Shown here piece after piece: positions 1-8,663 of a stretch of DNA of 64,000 nucleotides; positions within the stretch are counted from its first letter, which is position 1, and every line of letters starts with the position of its first letter. The translations under genes were made by a program, and so were the position numbers. A model generated the notes under the pieces. It saw only the letters and a program-made list of their open reading frames with translations. It did not search any database and was not told where the DNA came from. Source of the DNA: Bacillota bacterium (GTDB lineage Bacteria; Bacillota_I; Bacilli_A; Acholeplasmatales; UBA5453); contig JAEZHT010000078.1 of NCBI GenBank assembly GCA_023436805.1, positions 40,113 through 104,112 on the forward strand. Direction: 5' to 3'.

Positions 1-361
1 TTTGATGCATACCCAAGATTTGACAAAGGACTTGGGGGGGACACAACGTTTAGGTCTGTATACCTGCCACATCAAACCCAATACTTTAGCTCAAAAACTT
101 TATCAAAAAGATGTGATTGAAGAACGTCATAGACATCGTTATGAGTTTAATAATGCGTATCGTGATGCGTTTGAATCGTATGGGATGGTTTTTTCAGGTC
201 TTCATGAAAAACTCAACTTAGTCGAGATGATTGAAATCCCAGAGCATCCATTCTTCATCGCGTGTCAGTTCCACCCAGAGTTCTTATCTAGACCACTTCG
301 CCCTCATCCGATTTTTAAAGGATTCATCGAAGCAGCGATTGTGAATAAACAAGCAAAATGA
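1..361 (+). CDS. pyrG: CTP synthase, C-terminal part (5' end outside window)
   Basis: This is the end of the glutamine amidotransferase domain of CTP synthase, which aminates UTP to CTP using glutamine. The visible 119 residues contain the typical [11 protein letters not shown] stretch, the SG..E...LVE segment and the [13 protein letters not shown] block with the catalytic His and Glu of the class I amidotransferase triad. The gene is cut by the window edge, so the synthetase domain and the nucleophile Cys are not visible. It ends in TGA, which shows that TGA is a stop here. The following gene is fba; pyrG close to fba is a common arrangement in Firmicutes. The family call is secure. Confidence 0.96.
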   Translation, partial: LMHTQDLTKDLGGTQRLGLYTCHIKPNTLAQKLYQKDVIEERHRHRYEFNNAYRDAFESYGMVFSGLHEKLNLVEMIEIPEHPFFIACQFHPEFLSRPLRPHPIFKGFIEAAIVNKQAK

Positions 362-385
362 TAATCGTTTTCACGCAATACTTAT

Positions 386-414
386 TTGTAAAATAAGGCA
401 ATTAAGCGTATAAT
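386..414 (+). promoter_or_regulatory. promoter of fba
   Basis: A -35 box TTGTAA (386-391) and a perfect -10 box TATAAT (409-414) are 17 bp apart, 40 bp before the fba start codon. This suggests fba is transcribed separately from pyrG. Confidence 0.8.
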
Positions 415-453
415 ACATAGTGGACATTACATAATAACTAGGAGGACATAAAA

Positions 454-1320
454 ATGGCATTAGTTTCTGCAAAAGAAATGTTAATCAAGGCTAGAGATAA
501 CGGTTATGGCGTCGCTCAAATCAACATCAATAACCTTGAATGGACAAAAGCAACCCTACAAGTTGCACAAGAATTGAACTCCCCAATCATCTTAGGTGTA
601 TCAGAAGGTGCAGCTAAATATATGGGTGGTTATCGTTTAGTTATGGCGATGGTCAGAGAATTGATCGCGTCACAAGGCATCACCGTTCCTGTGGCAGTTC
701 ATCTAGACCATGGTACATACGAAGGTGCTTACAAAGCATTAGAAGCTGGCTTCACATCCATCATGTTTGATGGTTCACATTATCCAATCGCTGAAAACGT
801 TGAAAAGACCAGAGAAATTGTTGCAGCATGCCACGCTAAAGGCGTATCTGTTGAAGCAGAAGTTGGTTCCATCGGCGGCGAAGAAGACGGCGTCATTGGT
901 GCTGGTGAATTGGCTGATCCAAAAGAATGTGCATTGATCGCGTCCTTAGGCGTCGATTTATTCGCAGCAGGCATCGGTAACATTCATGGTAAATACCCTG
1001 CAAACTGGAAGGGATTAGACTTTGATGTACTACAAGAAGTACAAAGAGTCACCAACAGAGTACCTCTAGTTTTACACGGTGGTACAGGTATTCCTGAACA
1101 CATGATCAAAAAAGCGATCTCTTTAGGCGTCACTAAGATCAACGTAAACACCGAATTACAATTGGCATTCGCTGAAGCAACACGTAAATATATCGAAGCT
1201 GGTAAGGATTTAGAATCCAAAGGCTTTGACCCGCGTAAGTTATTAGCGCCAGGTGTTGAAGCAATCAAGAAGACCGTTAGAGAAAAACTAACGATGTTCG
1301 GATCTGTAAACCAAGCTTAA
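454..1320 (+). CDS. fba: class II fructose-1,6-bisphosphate aldolase
   Basis: Zinc-dependent aldolase that splits fructose-1,6-bisphosphate into dihydroxyacetone phosphate and glyceraldehyde-3-phosphate in glycolysis. The 288-residue length is normal for the short class IIA type found in Firmicutes. Visible features: the HLDHG motif (His83, Asp85, His86), the EAEVG segment near 135, GNIHG with His178, and LHGGTG with His208; His86, His178 and His208 fit the zinc ligands of the family. A strong ribosome binding site (AGGAGG, 441-446) precedes the ATG. The gene has its own promoter and ends at a bidirectional terminator shared with the convergent yhhN-like gene. Confidence 0.97.
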   Translation: MALVSAKEMLIKARDNGYGVAQININNLEWTKATLQVAQELNSPIILGVSEGAAKYMGGYRLVMAMVRELIASQGITVPVAVHLDHGTYEGAYKALEAGFTSIMFDGSHYPIAENVEKTREIVAACHAKGVSVEAEVGSIGGEEDGVIGAGELADPKECALIASLGVDLFAAGIGNIHGKYPANWKGLDFDVLQEVQRVTNRVPLVLHGGTGIPEHMIKKAISLGVTKINVNTELQLAFAEATRKYIEAGKDLESKGFDPRKLLAPGVEAIKKTVREKLTMFGSVNQA

Positions 1321-1337
1321 TTACAACCCCATAAAAC

Positions 1338-1368
1338 AAACGACCTAGCCATCAGACTAGGTCGTTTT
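1338..1368. terminator. bidirectional terminator between fba and the yhhN-like gene
   Basis: A perfect 11-bp inverted repeat (AAACGACCTAG / CTAGGTCGTTT) with an 8-nt loop, flanked by A-rich and T-rich runs, so it can stop transcription from both sides. Confidence 0.9.
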
Positions 1369-1369
1369 C

Positions 1370-2071
1370 TTATCGTTTGTTTGAGTTTAAATGAACCACG
1401 GAGTAACAGATTAAGGATAGTGCGAGAATGTAGGTGAACCAAACCCCTTGGTTATTAATCAAGTCTGGGGTATTCCACCCTTTGATGGCTCTGATGGCAA
1501 TCAACCAGTCTGAGAAGATAAAGATCCCGTAACCGTAAGCTAAATAACGATAAATCGGATTGTCTTTCAATGCTAAGCCAATGGTTAATCCCAACCCCAA
1601 GGCAACCGCATATACAATCGCTAATATGGATAATAACATTTCGTCGGGATTGAAGACGGTGAATATGAATAATAAAACAATCACAGAAAACACGATGATA
1701 AATTGCTTTTTGAAGTCCTTTAACTTGGGTTTTCTAAAGGATAAAATACCCAATATGAAATTCATGTGACCTACAAAAAACAGTCCCATACCGATGGGTA
1801 AGCGATAACCGCTCGGTGTGTCAAAAGCGCGAGATAGCGCCATATCCCCAACCAAACAAAACAGAATACCAAAAACGAGAAAGATTTTTTGAAGTGGTTT
1901 AATGGGTTTATAAAATGTGAGGAAAAAGACATACAAGACGAGAATCATCTGGTATACCATACCAGCATTGGTTCTCAATCCGGAGAGGTTCAATAATTGG
2001 ATCCATGCATACGCAATCACCACCATGAGTGGGGTCAAAAATCGTGCATCATACACTTTGTTTTTTAGCAT
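1370..2071 (-). CDS. YhhN/TMEM86-family membrane protein
   Basis: A 233-residue integral membrane protein with about eight hydrophobic segments. The two family hallmarks are visible: LVGDMAL around residue 75 and GLFFVGHMNF around residue 97, plus a SDWLIAI motif near 190. The YhhN family includes lysoplasmalogenases that cleave the vinyl-ether bond of lysoplasmalogens; whether this member does so is not shown by sequence. The ATG at 2071 is preferred over a TTG two codons upstream because it has a better-placed AGTAGG ribosome binding site. It appears monocistronic and convergent with fba. Confidence 0.8.
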   Translation of the reverse strand: MLKNKVYDARFLTPLMVVIAYAWIQLLNLSGLRTNAGMVYQMILVLYVFFLTFYKPIKPLQKIFLVFGILFCLVGDMALSRAFDTPSGYRLPIGMGLFFVGHMNFILGILSFRKPKLKDFKKQFIIVFSVIVLLFIFTVFNPDEMLLSILAIVYAVALGLGLTIGLALKDNPIYRYLAYGYGIFIFSDWLIAIRAIKGWNTPDLINNQGVWFTYILALSLICYSVVHLNSNKR

Positions 2072-2103
2072 AAGCAAACCTACTTTCTTGATTCGTTGAT
2101 TTT

Positions 2104-2131
2104 ATGATAACAAATCCATTTTGATTTTCAA
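2104..2131 (-). promoter_or_regulatory. promoter of the yhhN-like gene
   Basis: On the minus strand TTGAAA (2131-2126) and TATCAT (2109-2104) are 16 bp apart, upstream of the start at 2071. Confidence 0.6.
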
Positions 2132-2203
2132 ATCAAAGTGATTTGTGAAACGTCACATAAAAATGATAAAAAAATTCACGCCAGTAATAATTTTGTAAAA
2201 GTA

Positions 2204-2231
2204 TTGATAAAGTGGGAATTATTTGTATAAT
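2204..2231 (+). promoter_or_regulatory. promoter of the acidic hypothetical gene
   Basis: TTGATA (2204-2209) and TATAAT (2226-2231) with a 16-bp spacer, followed closely by a CGGAGGTG ribosome binding site. Confidence 0.8.
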
Positions 2232-2255
2232 TATATTAAGTCGGAGGTGTGAACT

Positions 2256-2807
2256 ATGGTTGATGCACTATATCACGATTACGCTAACTGGGTCATTGAG
2301 TCTAGCGATTTAGTCGAAGGGTTGAAAGAACTCAACTCTAACATCTATGAACGTTTCAAATACGTCGTAGAAGTATTGGAGTTCTTATACAACAAAAAAA
2401 TTGAAGAAAAAGAATTGTCATCCGAAGAAAGCAATATTTTTGAAACTGGTTTCTATTATTTATTTGATGCTTTTGAAAATATCAAACTCATATTAGAACA
2501 TGATTACAACGGCGACGTTGAAATGATGAATAAGCATGCGGGGACAGTCATTCTATTACTAGATACATTGGACTTTCAAAATGAACTCATTGGTGCGATT
2601 GAAGAACCGAATGAACAACATATGCAATCATTGATCGATATTGAACATGAAATTTTAGCCATCCTTGAAAAACAAGGGGACGCGCCTAAAGAACTCCATG
2701 ACAAACTCGATAACGTCACTGAAGGTATTTATAAAGAATTGTCGATGGACTATTATCCAATCAACAACATCTTCTTTGATATCGCAGATGAACTCGGATT
2801 AATCTAA
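2256..2807 (+). CDS. acidic helical protein of unknown function
   Basis: I do not recognise this 183-residue protein. It has no signal peptide or membrane segment and is strongly acidic, with many Glu and Asp residues and a predicted mostly helical make-up. Two Asn/Asp-rich central segments (near 88 and 130) break the helices. It starts at ATG 2256 behind a strong ribosome binding site, has its own sigma-A-type promoter and its own terminator, so it is a single-gene unit between the yhhN-like gene and the uracil permease. The good promoter and clean signals argue that it is real. A cytosolic role is inferred only from the absence of export signals. Confidence 0.8.
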   Translation: MVDALYHDYANWVIESSDLVEGLKELNSNIYERFKYVVEVLEFLYNKKIEEKELSSEESNIFETGFYYLFDAFENIKLILEHDYNGDVEMMNKHAGTVILLLDTLDFQNELIGAIEEPNEQHMQSLIDIEHEILAILEKQGDAPKELHDKLDNVTEGIYKELSMDYYPINNIFFDIADELGLI

Positions 2808-2814
2808 ATGAACG

Positions 2815-2846
2815 AAGGTAGACAACACGGTCTACCTTTTCTTTTT
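2815..2846 (+). terminator. terminator of the acidic hypothetical gene
   Basis: Inverted repeat AAGGTAGAC / GTCTACCTT around a short loop, followed by a T-rich run. Confidence 0.85.
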
Positions 2847-2866
2847 GTAAAATGTCATTTTGGGTC

Positions 2867-2894
2867 TTGAACTTTCCATAAATTTTGATATACT
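2867..2894 (+). promoter_or_regulatory. promoter of the uracil permease attenuator
   Basis: TTGAAC (2867-2872) and TATACT (2889-2894), 16-bp spacer. Transcription would start near 2901, immediately upstream of the PyrR-type leader. Confidence 0.8.
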
Positions 2895-2900
2895 ACTAAC

Positions 2901-2994
2901 AGTGAAGGTCCTTTAAAAGATGCCTGTGAGCATTTTAAGGTAACGGAATCATTTTTACCTATACATTTAAAGGACACCAGTGGTGTCTTTTTTT
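2901..2994 (+). promoter_or_regulatory. PyrR-type transcription attenuator leader
   Basis: Three mutually exclusive RNA structures can be drawn. The antiterminator pairs GTCCTTTAAA (2908-2917) with TTTAAAGGAC (2966-2975), a perfect 10-bp match. The terminator is GACACC (2973-2978) / GGTGTC (2982-2987) followed by a run of seven T, and it shares bases with the antiterminator. A third hairpin closes CCTTTAAAA with TTTTAAGG around GATGCCTGTGAGCAT, whose CCTGTGAG loop resembles the PyrR binding loop (CCAGAGAGG/CCTGTGAGG type). PyrR with UMP would stabilise this third hairpin and so favour termination. The layout is seen directly; the ligand is inferred from known pyr attenuators. Confidence 0.85.
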
Positions 2995-3027
2995 GTTAAA
3001 AGGCCTTTTCAAGAAAAGGAGAACAGT

Positions 3028-4284
3028 ATGGAAGAAAAATTGATTGTCGGGATTCAAGAAAGACCATCATCGATCGTGAAGTGGATTGTATTGAGTCTAC
3101 AACACGTATTCGCAATGTTTGGCGCAACTGTACTCGTACCACTCATCACCGGGTTAGACATCGGTGTGGCTTTGGTAGCGAGTGGTTTAGGTACCCTCAT
3201 CTACATTTTATGCACCAAAGGCAAAGTGCCTGTGTATTTAGGTAGTAGCTTTGCTTATATGACAACCATCACAGCAGTCGCGACTGCATCTGGTTCATTT
3301 GACAGCAGTTTTATAGGCTTGATGGTGGTAGGTTTGATTTATGTGGTCGTCGCACTCATTATTCGATTTGTGGGTAGCGCATGGTTAAAACATTTATTAC
3401 CACCTGTGGTTATTGGACCGATGATCATCATCATTGGTTTGGGTTTAGCAGGGGTTGCAGTGAATAACATCGGCTTAGGTGTAGACGGATTCAACGGTAA
3501 AGTTGCTGCAGTGGCACTCATTACATTCATTGCTGTTTCTGCAATGGCGGTTTATGGCAAAGGATTCATCAAAATCGTTCCATTCCTATTGGCTATTTTC
3601 GTAGGTTATATCGCAGCGATATTCTTCGGTATTGTCGATTTTGAAATTTTTAAAGAAGTATCCTTTTTCCAAGTGCCAAATTTCCAATTTTTCGGTACAT
3701 ATAATATCAATTTAGACGCGGTATTGGTGTTCGCGCCACTAGCGTTTGTTACAATCGCAGAACACATTGGTGACCACGTTGTATTGGGTGAAATTACAGG
3801 CAATGACTTCATCAAAGACCCGGGCTTGGATAAAACACTCATGGGTGACGGTATCGCAACCCTAGTTGCTGGCGCGATTGGTGGTCCTGCAAACACCACA
3901 TATGGTGAAAATACAGGCGTAGTAGCCATTACTAAAGTGGGATCAGTGTATGTCACTGGTTTAGCGGCGATATTCGCGATATTACTCGGATTCTTCGGGT
4001 ACATTCAAGCGTTCATTTCAAGTATTCCATGGGCAGTCATTGGTGGTATGACCGTCGTATTGTATGGTTTAATCGCAGCCAATGGTGTTAAGGTCTTGAT
4101 TAAAGATAAAACAGATTTGGGTAACATGAAGAACCTCATCATCGTATCCACCATGTTGGTCTTAGGTTTGGGTGGTGCAGCCATTCAAATTACAGCCACA
4201 GCGGCATTGACAGGCATGAGCTTGGCAGCAGTTGTCGGTATCATTTTGAACCTTGTATTCAACGGATTCAGTTCAAGAGCATAA
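3028..4284 (+). CDS. pyrP: uracil permease, NCS2 family
   Basis: A 418-residue transporter of the nucleobase:cation symporter-2 family with about twelve to fourteen hydrophobic segments. Family features: QHVFAMFGATVLVP near the N-terminus, the GSSFAY motif in the scaffold helix, the EHIGDHVVLGEITG segment near 250 with the substrate-binding Glu, and GGPANTTYGENTGV near 290. Uracil rather than xanthine is preferred because of the sequence (TTYGEN) and because a PyrR-type attenuator precedes the gene. The start at ATG 3028 follows an AAAGGAGA ribosome binding site; an upstream in-frame GTG at 2980 lies inside the terminator hairpin and is rejected. It faces a shared terminator with lysS. Confidence 0.92.
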   Translation: MEEKLIVGIQERPSSIVKWIVLSLQHVFAMFGATVLVPLITGLDIGVALVASGLGTLIYILCTKGKVPVYLGSSFAYMTTITAVATASGSFDSSFIGLMVVGLIYVVVALIIRFVGSAWLKHLLPPVVIGPMIIIIGLGLAGVAVNNIGLGVDGFNGKVAAVALITFIAVSAMAVYGKGFIKIVPFLLAIFVGYIAAIFFGIVDFEIFKEVSFFQVPNFQFFGTYNINLDAVLVFAPLAFVTIAEHIGDHVVLGEITGNDFIKDPGLDKTLMGDGIATLVAGAIGGPANTTYGENTGVVAITKVGSVYVTGLAAIFAILLGFFGYIQAFISSIPWAVIGGMTVVLYGLIAANGVKVLIKDKTDLGNMKNLIIVSTMLVLGLGGAAIQITATAALTGMSLAAVVGIILNLVFNGFSSRA

Positions 4285-4299
4285 ATAACAGAAGATAAG

Positions 4300-4332
4300 A
4301 AAAGCCCTTAGACATCACATCTAAGGGCTTTT
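4300..4332. terminator. bidirectional terminator between pyrP and lysS
   Basis: Inverted repeat AAAAGCCCTTAGA / TCTAAGGGCTTTT around a 7-nt loop, with T-runs on both sides when read in either direction. Confidence 0.92.
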
Positions 4333-4340
4333 AGTCGTTA

Positions 4341-5828
4341 TCAAGGTTTGTGTTTCATATGTGGGAATAGAATGACATCTCGGATATTATTCACGTTACA
4401 AATGAGCATGATAAATCTGTCGATACCAATCCCTAAACCACCTGCTGGAGGCATCCCGTATTCAAGGGATTCTACGAAGTCGATGTCCATTTCGGTCGCT
4501 TCATCGTTACCCAATTCTTTTTCTTTCAATTGGTCTTCAAAACGGCCTCTTTGATCCACAGGGTCATTGAGCTCAGAGAACGCGTTCGCGTATTCTCTAC
4601 CATCTATGAACAATTCAAAACGGTCAGTAAATCTTGGGTTTTGAGCATTCTTTTTCGCTAATGGTGAAACTTCAATTGGGTGTCCATAAACAAAAGTTGG
4701 TTGTGTGATGGTGTCTTCAACGAACTCATCAAAGAACGATTGAATGATGTGTCCAACGCCATAATGCTTTTCAACTTTGATGTGTTTTTCTTTAGCAACC
4801 TTTGTCGCGGTTTCTAAATCATCGATTTCGAAGAAGTCAACACCTGTGACTTGTTTGATGGCTTCAACCATATGAACTCTCGCCCACTTTGGTGCCATGT
4901 TGATTTGTTTTTCACCGTAAGTGATGTCGTATTTACCTAAGATGTTATAAACCACAGTAGACATCGCGTCTTCCACCAAATCCATCATGCCTTCCATATC
5001 AGAGTAAGCTAAATACGCTTCAATGGTGGTGAATTCAGGGTTGTGTTTCGCATCCATGCCTTCATTACGGAACAAACGTCCGATTTCATAGACCGCTTCT
5101 AAGCCACCCACGATCAAACGTTTTAATGGTAACTCAGTAGCGATACGAAGATAAAATGGCATGTCTAAGGTATTGTGGTGTGTGACGAATGGTCTAGCAG
5201 CAGCACCACCTAAAATTGGGTGAAGTACTGGGGTTTCGACTTCGATGAAACCACGACCATCAAAGAATTTTTGAATTTCACGGATGATTCTAGGTCTAAG
5301 CATCGCGATTCTTCTGGATTCTTCATTGACGATTAAATCCACATAACGTCTACGACGGGATTCTTCCACGTCTTGTAAACCGTGGAACTTGTCAGGTAGT
5401 GGGCGTAATGCTTTGGTTAAATGGGTATATTCACTCGCTTTGACGGTGAGTTCATTGGTTTTAGTTCTAAAAACATGACCTTTGATACCGACGATATCAC
5501 CTAGGTCACCGCTTAAAAATACTTCAAAAGCGTCATCGCCAATCGCGTCTTTTCTGACATAGACTTGGATGTTGGAATCTCTATCTTGAAGTTGTAAGAA
5601 ACCAGCTTTACCTTGGTCTCTTTTACGAATGATACGGCCTGCGATGATGACTTCAACATTCATTTGTTCAAGTTCATCGTGTGTGTATTGTTCATATTGA
5701 TTTCTAATCGCTTGGGTTGTGGTTGTTCGGTCAAATCTTGAACCAAATGGATCGACACCTTTTGCTCTTAATTCTTCCATTTTTTGACGTCTTATACGTT
5801 CTTGTTCGGTTAATTCAGTATAATCCAT
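4341..5828 (-). CDS. lysS: lysyl-tRNA synthetase, class II
   Basis: Charges tRNA-Lys with lysine. At 495 residues it is the normal length for the class II enzyme. Visible parts: an N-terminal OB-fold anticodon-binding domain (about residues 55-145, with IIRKRDQGKAGFLQLQD), then the class II core with motif 1 (FIEVETPVL), motif 2 (RNEGMDAKHNPEFTTIE) and motif 3 (GLGIGIDR). The start at 5828 (MDYTEL) is chosen because AGGAGGT sits just upstream; an in-frame ATG ten codons earlier lacks such a site. A good -10 box (TATAAT at 5862-5857) and the rqcP terminator upstream suggest it is transcribed on its own. Confidence 0.97.
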   Translation of the reverse strand: MDYTELTEQERIRRQKMEELRAKGVDPFGSRFDRTTTTQAIRNQYEQYTHDELEQMNVEVIIAGRIIRKRDQGKAGFLQLQDRDSNIQVYVRKDAIGDDAFEVFLSGDLGDIVGIKGHVFRTKTNELTVKASEYTHLTKALRPLPDKFHGLQDVEESRRRRYVDLIVNEESRRIAMLRPRIIREIQKFFDGRGFIEVETPVLHPILGGAAARPFVTHHNTLDMPFYLRIATELPLKRLIVGGLEAVYEIGRLFRNEGMDAKHNPEFTTIEAYLAYSDMEGMMDLVEDAMSTVVYNILGKYDITYGEKQINMAPKWARVHMVEAIKQVTGVDFFEIDDLETATKVAKEKHIKVEKHYGVGHIIQSFFDEFVEDTITQPTFVYGHPIEVSPLAKKNAQNPRFTDRFELFIDGREYANAFSELNDPVDQRGRFEDQLKEKELGNDEATEMDIDFVESLEYGMPPAGGLGIGIDRFIMLICNVNNIRDVILFPHMKHKP

Positions 5829-5875
5829 GTGGTTACCTCCTAAAAATAGCATATTCATTATACATGATACCCAAT

Positions 5876-5905
5876 AAAAAAGCCATAACTACGTTACGAC
5901 TTTTT
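5876..5905 (-). terminator. terminator of the tilS-hpt-ftsH-rqcP unit
   Basis: On the minus strand AGTCGTAAC and GTTATGGCT form a 9-bp stem with two G-T pairs, followed by a T-run. The stem overlaps the rqcP stop codon. Confidence 0.75.
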
Positions 5906-6148
5906 TGTTTCACTGATGAGTTCAAACATGACATCTTCCGACTTGGGTTTCGGGATATCGATGGAAACCACTTTAACGGTCAATATTTTAAGTCCAAAAT
6001 GGAGGGTTAAAACATCCCCAGGTTTCACAGTAGAAGCTGGCTTAGCGACTTTATCATTGATCATGATTAAGTCAGCCAATGCAGCGTCTTTCGCTACCGT
6101 TCTACGTTTGATTAAGCGTGATACTTTTAAATACTTATCGAGTCTCAT
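5894..6148 (-). CDS. rqcP: S4-domain RNA-binding protein, RqcP (YabO) type
   Basis: An 84-residue S4 domain protein beginning [17 protein letters not shown], very close to the Bacillus YabO/RqcP opening. RqcP binds 60S-like 50S rescue complexes and helps RqcH add Ala tails to stalled nascent chains (known for the family). The start at 6148 is chosen by homology; it overlaps the last 14 bp of ftsH, implying translational coupling. An in-frame upstream ATG (6172) would add eight residues that the family lacks. It is the last gene of the minus-strand block before a terminator. Confidence 0.88.
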   Translation of the reverse strand: MRLDKYLKVSRLIKRRTVAKDAALADLIMINDKVAKPASTVKPGDVLTLHFGLKILTVKVVSIDIPKPKSEDVMFELISETKKS

Positions 6149-8099
6149 TGGATTTTTCCAACGGATTTTCATCCTTTTGGTCGAGTGGATTTAAAGAGGC
6201 TGCAGGTTCATCTTTTCTGAGCTTTCTTTCTTCCCACCAACCGAGTTTACCTGTACTTACAATTTCATCGATGTCTTGTTTATTCAAGGTTTCAACTTCA
6301 AGTAAGTAATGGGTGATGGTATCGAGTAAATCACGGTGTTCAATGATGATACGTTTAGCTTCTTCATAACAACCGGTGATGATTTCTCTGACTTCTTTAT
6401 CGATTTCTAGGGCGACTTGGTCAGAGAAGTTACGTTCTTTCAAGTAATCTCTACCGAGGAATACAGAGCCTTGTTGAGACTCATATTGGATTGGACCTAA
6501 GTTGGACATACCATACTCAGTGACCATTGCTCTCGCAATCTTGGTGGCTGTTTGGAAATCTTGATAAGCCCCAGTGGTAACATCGCCAAAGACGAGTTCT
6601 TCAGCCACACGACCACCTAAGTTACCTGTAATTTCTTCCAGTAGGGCTTTCTTCGTACGAAGGTAACCTTCCTCTCTAGGTAACATGAGGTTGTAGCCAC
6701 CAGCACGCCCTCTGGCGATGATGGTCACTTTTTGAACGATGCTTGCGTTTTCTAGTTTAATACCAATGACAGCGTGACCCGCTTCATGGTAAGAAATGAT
6801 CTTTCTTTCTTTTTCGGTGACTTTACGAGATTTCTTCGCTGGCCCCATTAAGACGCGGTCAACCGCCTCATCGATGTCAGACAATTCAATCATCTTTCGA
6901 TTGGCTCTGGCAGCGAGTAAAGCAGCTTCATTCAATAGGTTTTCAATGTCAGCCCCAGAGAATCCAGGGATGCGGTGGGACACATCTTCAAACTTCACGT
7001 CTGGAGAAATCTTTTTGTTTCTAGCGTGGACTTTAAGGATGGCTTCTCTACCGATGACATCTGGTAAGTTGATGGTAATTTGTCTGTCGAAACGACCTGG
7101 TCTTAATAAAGCTGGGTCTAAGACATCTGGACGGTTGGTTGCTGCCATGATGATGATGCCGGCATTTGGATTGAATCCATCCATTTCAACGAGTAGTTGG
7201 TTTAGGGTTTGTTCACGTTCATCGTGACCGCCACCCATACCAGCACCTCTTTGTCTACCTACCGCATCAATTTCATCGATGAATATGATACAAGGGGCAC
7301 TTTCTTTCGCAACTCTGAATAAGTCTCTGACACGAGACGCACCGACACCGACGAACATTTCAACGAAGTCAGAACCGGAAATGGAGAAGAATGGTACGCT
7401 TGCTTCACCCGCAACGGCTTTCGCTAAGAGTGTTTTACCGGTACCAGGTGAACCCACAAGGAGGATACCTTTAGGGATACGTGCACCCATTTCTTTATAT
7501 TTTCTTGGGAACTTCAAGAAGTCGATGACTTCAACCAACTCGGTTTTTTCTTCGTCACAACCAGCGACATCTTTAAATGTGACGGTTTTGGAATTGGATA
7601 AACGTGCACGAGATTTGGAGAATTCAAAGGCTTTGTTGTTACCGCCACCACTCATGGTGCGGTATAAGAAGATGATGATTGCGATGACAAATACCAATGG
7701 GATAATCACATTGAACAATACCGTCCAAATCGTGATGGTGGATTTTTCCACGTAATCGAGCGTGATGTTATCGGTCTCATCAATTTTTAAAAGGATATCA
7801 TTTAAAGCGGGCATGAATATTTCAAATACATATTTCGGACCTTCTGCATCCACGATGGTGACGCGGTATACATTGTTTTCCTCACCACCAATTGGTGTGT
7901 ATTTGATGGTCATACCTGCAAAATCACCCGCATCTAGTTTGGTTTCAAACTCGGTTGGAGTGAGCGTTTCAGGCGTATTTGGCTTAAATAAGTTTTGGAT
8001 GAAGAAGAACGTACCAAAAAGAACGATGAGGGCGATGATATAAATCCCATAGTTCATTGGGGCTTTCTTCATATTGTTTGGTGTTTTAGGATCTTGCAT
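6135..8099 (-). CDS. ftsH: ATP-dependent zinc metalloprotease FtsH
   Basis: Membrane-bound AAA+ protease of 654 residues that degrades membrane and short-lived cytosolic proteins. Two membrane segments (about 18-36 and 124-146) flank an extracytoplasmic domain of about 90 residues. The AAA module shows Walker A GSPGTGKT (216-223), Walker [10 protein letters not shown], and the second region of homology ending in RPGRFDRQ. The peptidase domain carries HEAGH near residue 440, the zinc-binding and catalytic motif, and a C-terminal coiled segment. It lies downstream of tilS and hpt as in Bacillus. Confidence 0.97.
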   Translation of the reverse strand: MQDPKTPNNMKKAPMNYGIYIIALIVLFGTFFFIQNLFKPNTPETLTPTEFETKLDAGDFAGMTIKYTPIGGEENNVYRVTIVDAEGPKYVFEIFMPALNDILLKIDETDNITLDYVEKSTITIWTVLFNVIIPLVFVIAIIIFLYRTMSGGGNNKAFEFSKSRARLSNSKTVTFKDVAGCDEEKTELVEVIDFLKFPRKYKEMGARIPKGILLVGSPGTGKTLLAKAVAGEASVPFFSISGSDFVEMFVGVGASRVRDLFRVAKESAPCIIFIDEIDAVGRQRGAGMGGGHDEREQTLNQLLVEMDGFNPNAGIIIMAATNRPDVLDPALLRPGRFDRQITINLPDVIGREAILKVHARNKKISPDVKFEDVSHRIPGFSGADIENLLNEAALLAARANRKMIELSDIDEAVDRVLMGPAKKSRKVTEKERKIISYHEAGHAVIGIKLENASIVQKVTIIARGRAGGYNLMLPREEGYLRTKKALLEEITGNLGGRVAEELVFGDVTTGAYQDFQTATKIARAMVTEYGMSNLGPIQYESQQGSVFLGRDYLKERNFSDQVALEIDKEVREIITGCYEEAKRIIIEHRDLLDTITHYLLEVETLNKQDIDEIVSTGKLGWWEERKLRKDEPAASLNPLDQKDENPLEKSNETR

Positions 8100-8111
8100 G
8101 AAAATGCCTCA

Positions 8112-8663
8112 CTATTTCTTATATATTTCTGGTTTTAATACCCCAACAAATGGGATGTTACGGTACAATTCGTTGTAATCTAAACCATAACCCACAACGA
8201 ATTCTTTAGGTACGATGGTACCCACATACTTAGGTGTAAATGGAATCACACGCCCCGCAGGTTTATCGAGTAAAGTGACGACCTCCACCGATCTCGCCCC
8301 GCGGTGTCTAAGCAACTTAACGATGGTATCGAGGGTTTTACCTGTGTCGACAATGTCTTCAGCAATCAAGATGTCGCGGTCCATCACAGAGGTGTTCATG
8401 TCTTTACGGATTTTGACGTCTCCTGAAGATGTGATGTTTCCATGGTAACTTGACACGTCCATGTATTCAATCTCAATTGGTAAATCGATGTGTTTCGATA
8501 AATCAGACATGAAAGGGACACAACCTTTTAATAGGCCCAACAAGATGGGTCTATCTTTCCCTTGGTAATCTGCTGTGATTTGTTTGCCTAGTCTTTGACA
8601 AATGGCTTCAATTTCGGCTTGGCTAACCAATACTCTCTCAATGTCATTGTAAATACTCATCAT
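8112..8663 (-). CDS. hpt: hypoxanthine phosphoribosyltransferase
   Basis: Purine salvage enzyme joining hypoxanthine (and usually guanine) to PRPP. The 183-residue protein has LLGLLKGCVPF near the start, the LPIEIEYMDVSSYHG segment, and the PRPP-binding motif ILIAEDIVDTGKTL near residue 100, followed by LLDKPAGR. The ATG at 8663 overlaps the tilS stop; a second ATG follows at 8660 and could be the true start, the difference being one residue. The ribosome binding site is GAGGGGG. Position between tilS and ftsH is conserved in Firmicutes. Confidence 0.95.
   Translation of the reverse strand: MMSIYNDIERVLVSQAEIEAICQRLGKQITADYQGKDRPILLGLLKGCVPFMSDLSKHIDLPIEIEYMDVSSYHGNITSSGDVKIRKDMNTSVMDRDILIAEDIVDTGKTLDTIVKLLRHRGARSVEVVTLLDKPAGRVIPFTPKYVGTIVPKEFVVGYGLDYNELYRNIPFVGVLKPEIYKK

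Noticed and set aside
2980..3027. GTG start 16 codons upstream of the uracil permease ATG
   Set aside because: It lies in the attenuator terminator hairpin and has no ribosome binding site; ATG 3028 has AAAGGAGA.
3606..4004. Antisense open frame of 132 codons in the permease gene
   Set aside because: It is a shadow of the strong permease frame, with no ribosome site or recognisable product; the same holds for antisense frames in ftsH, dusB, uvrA and malF.
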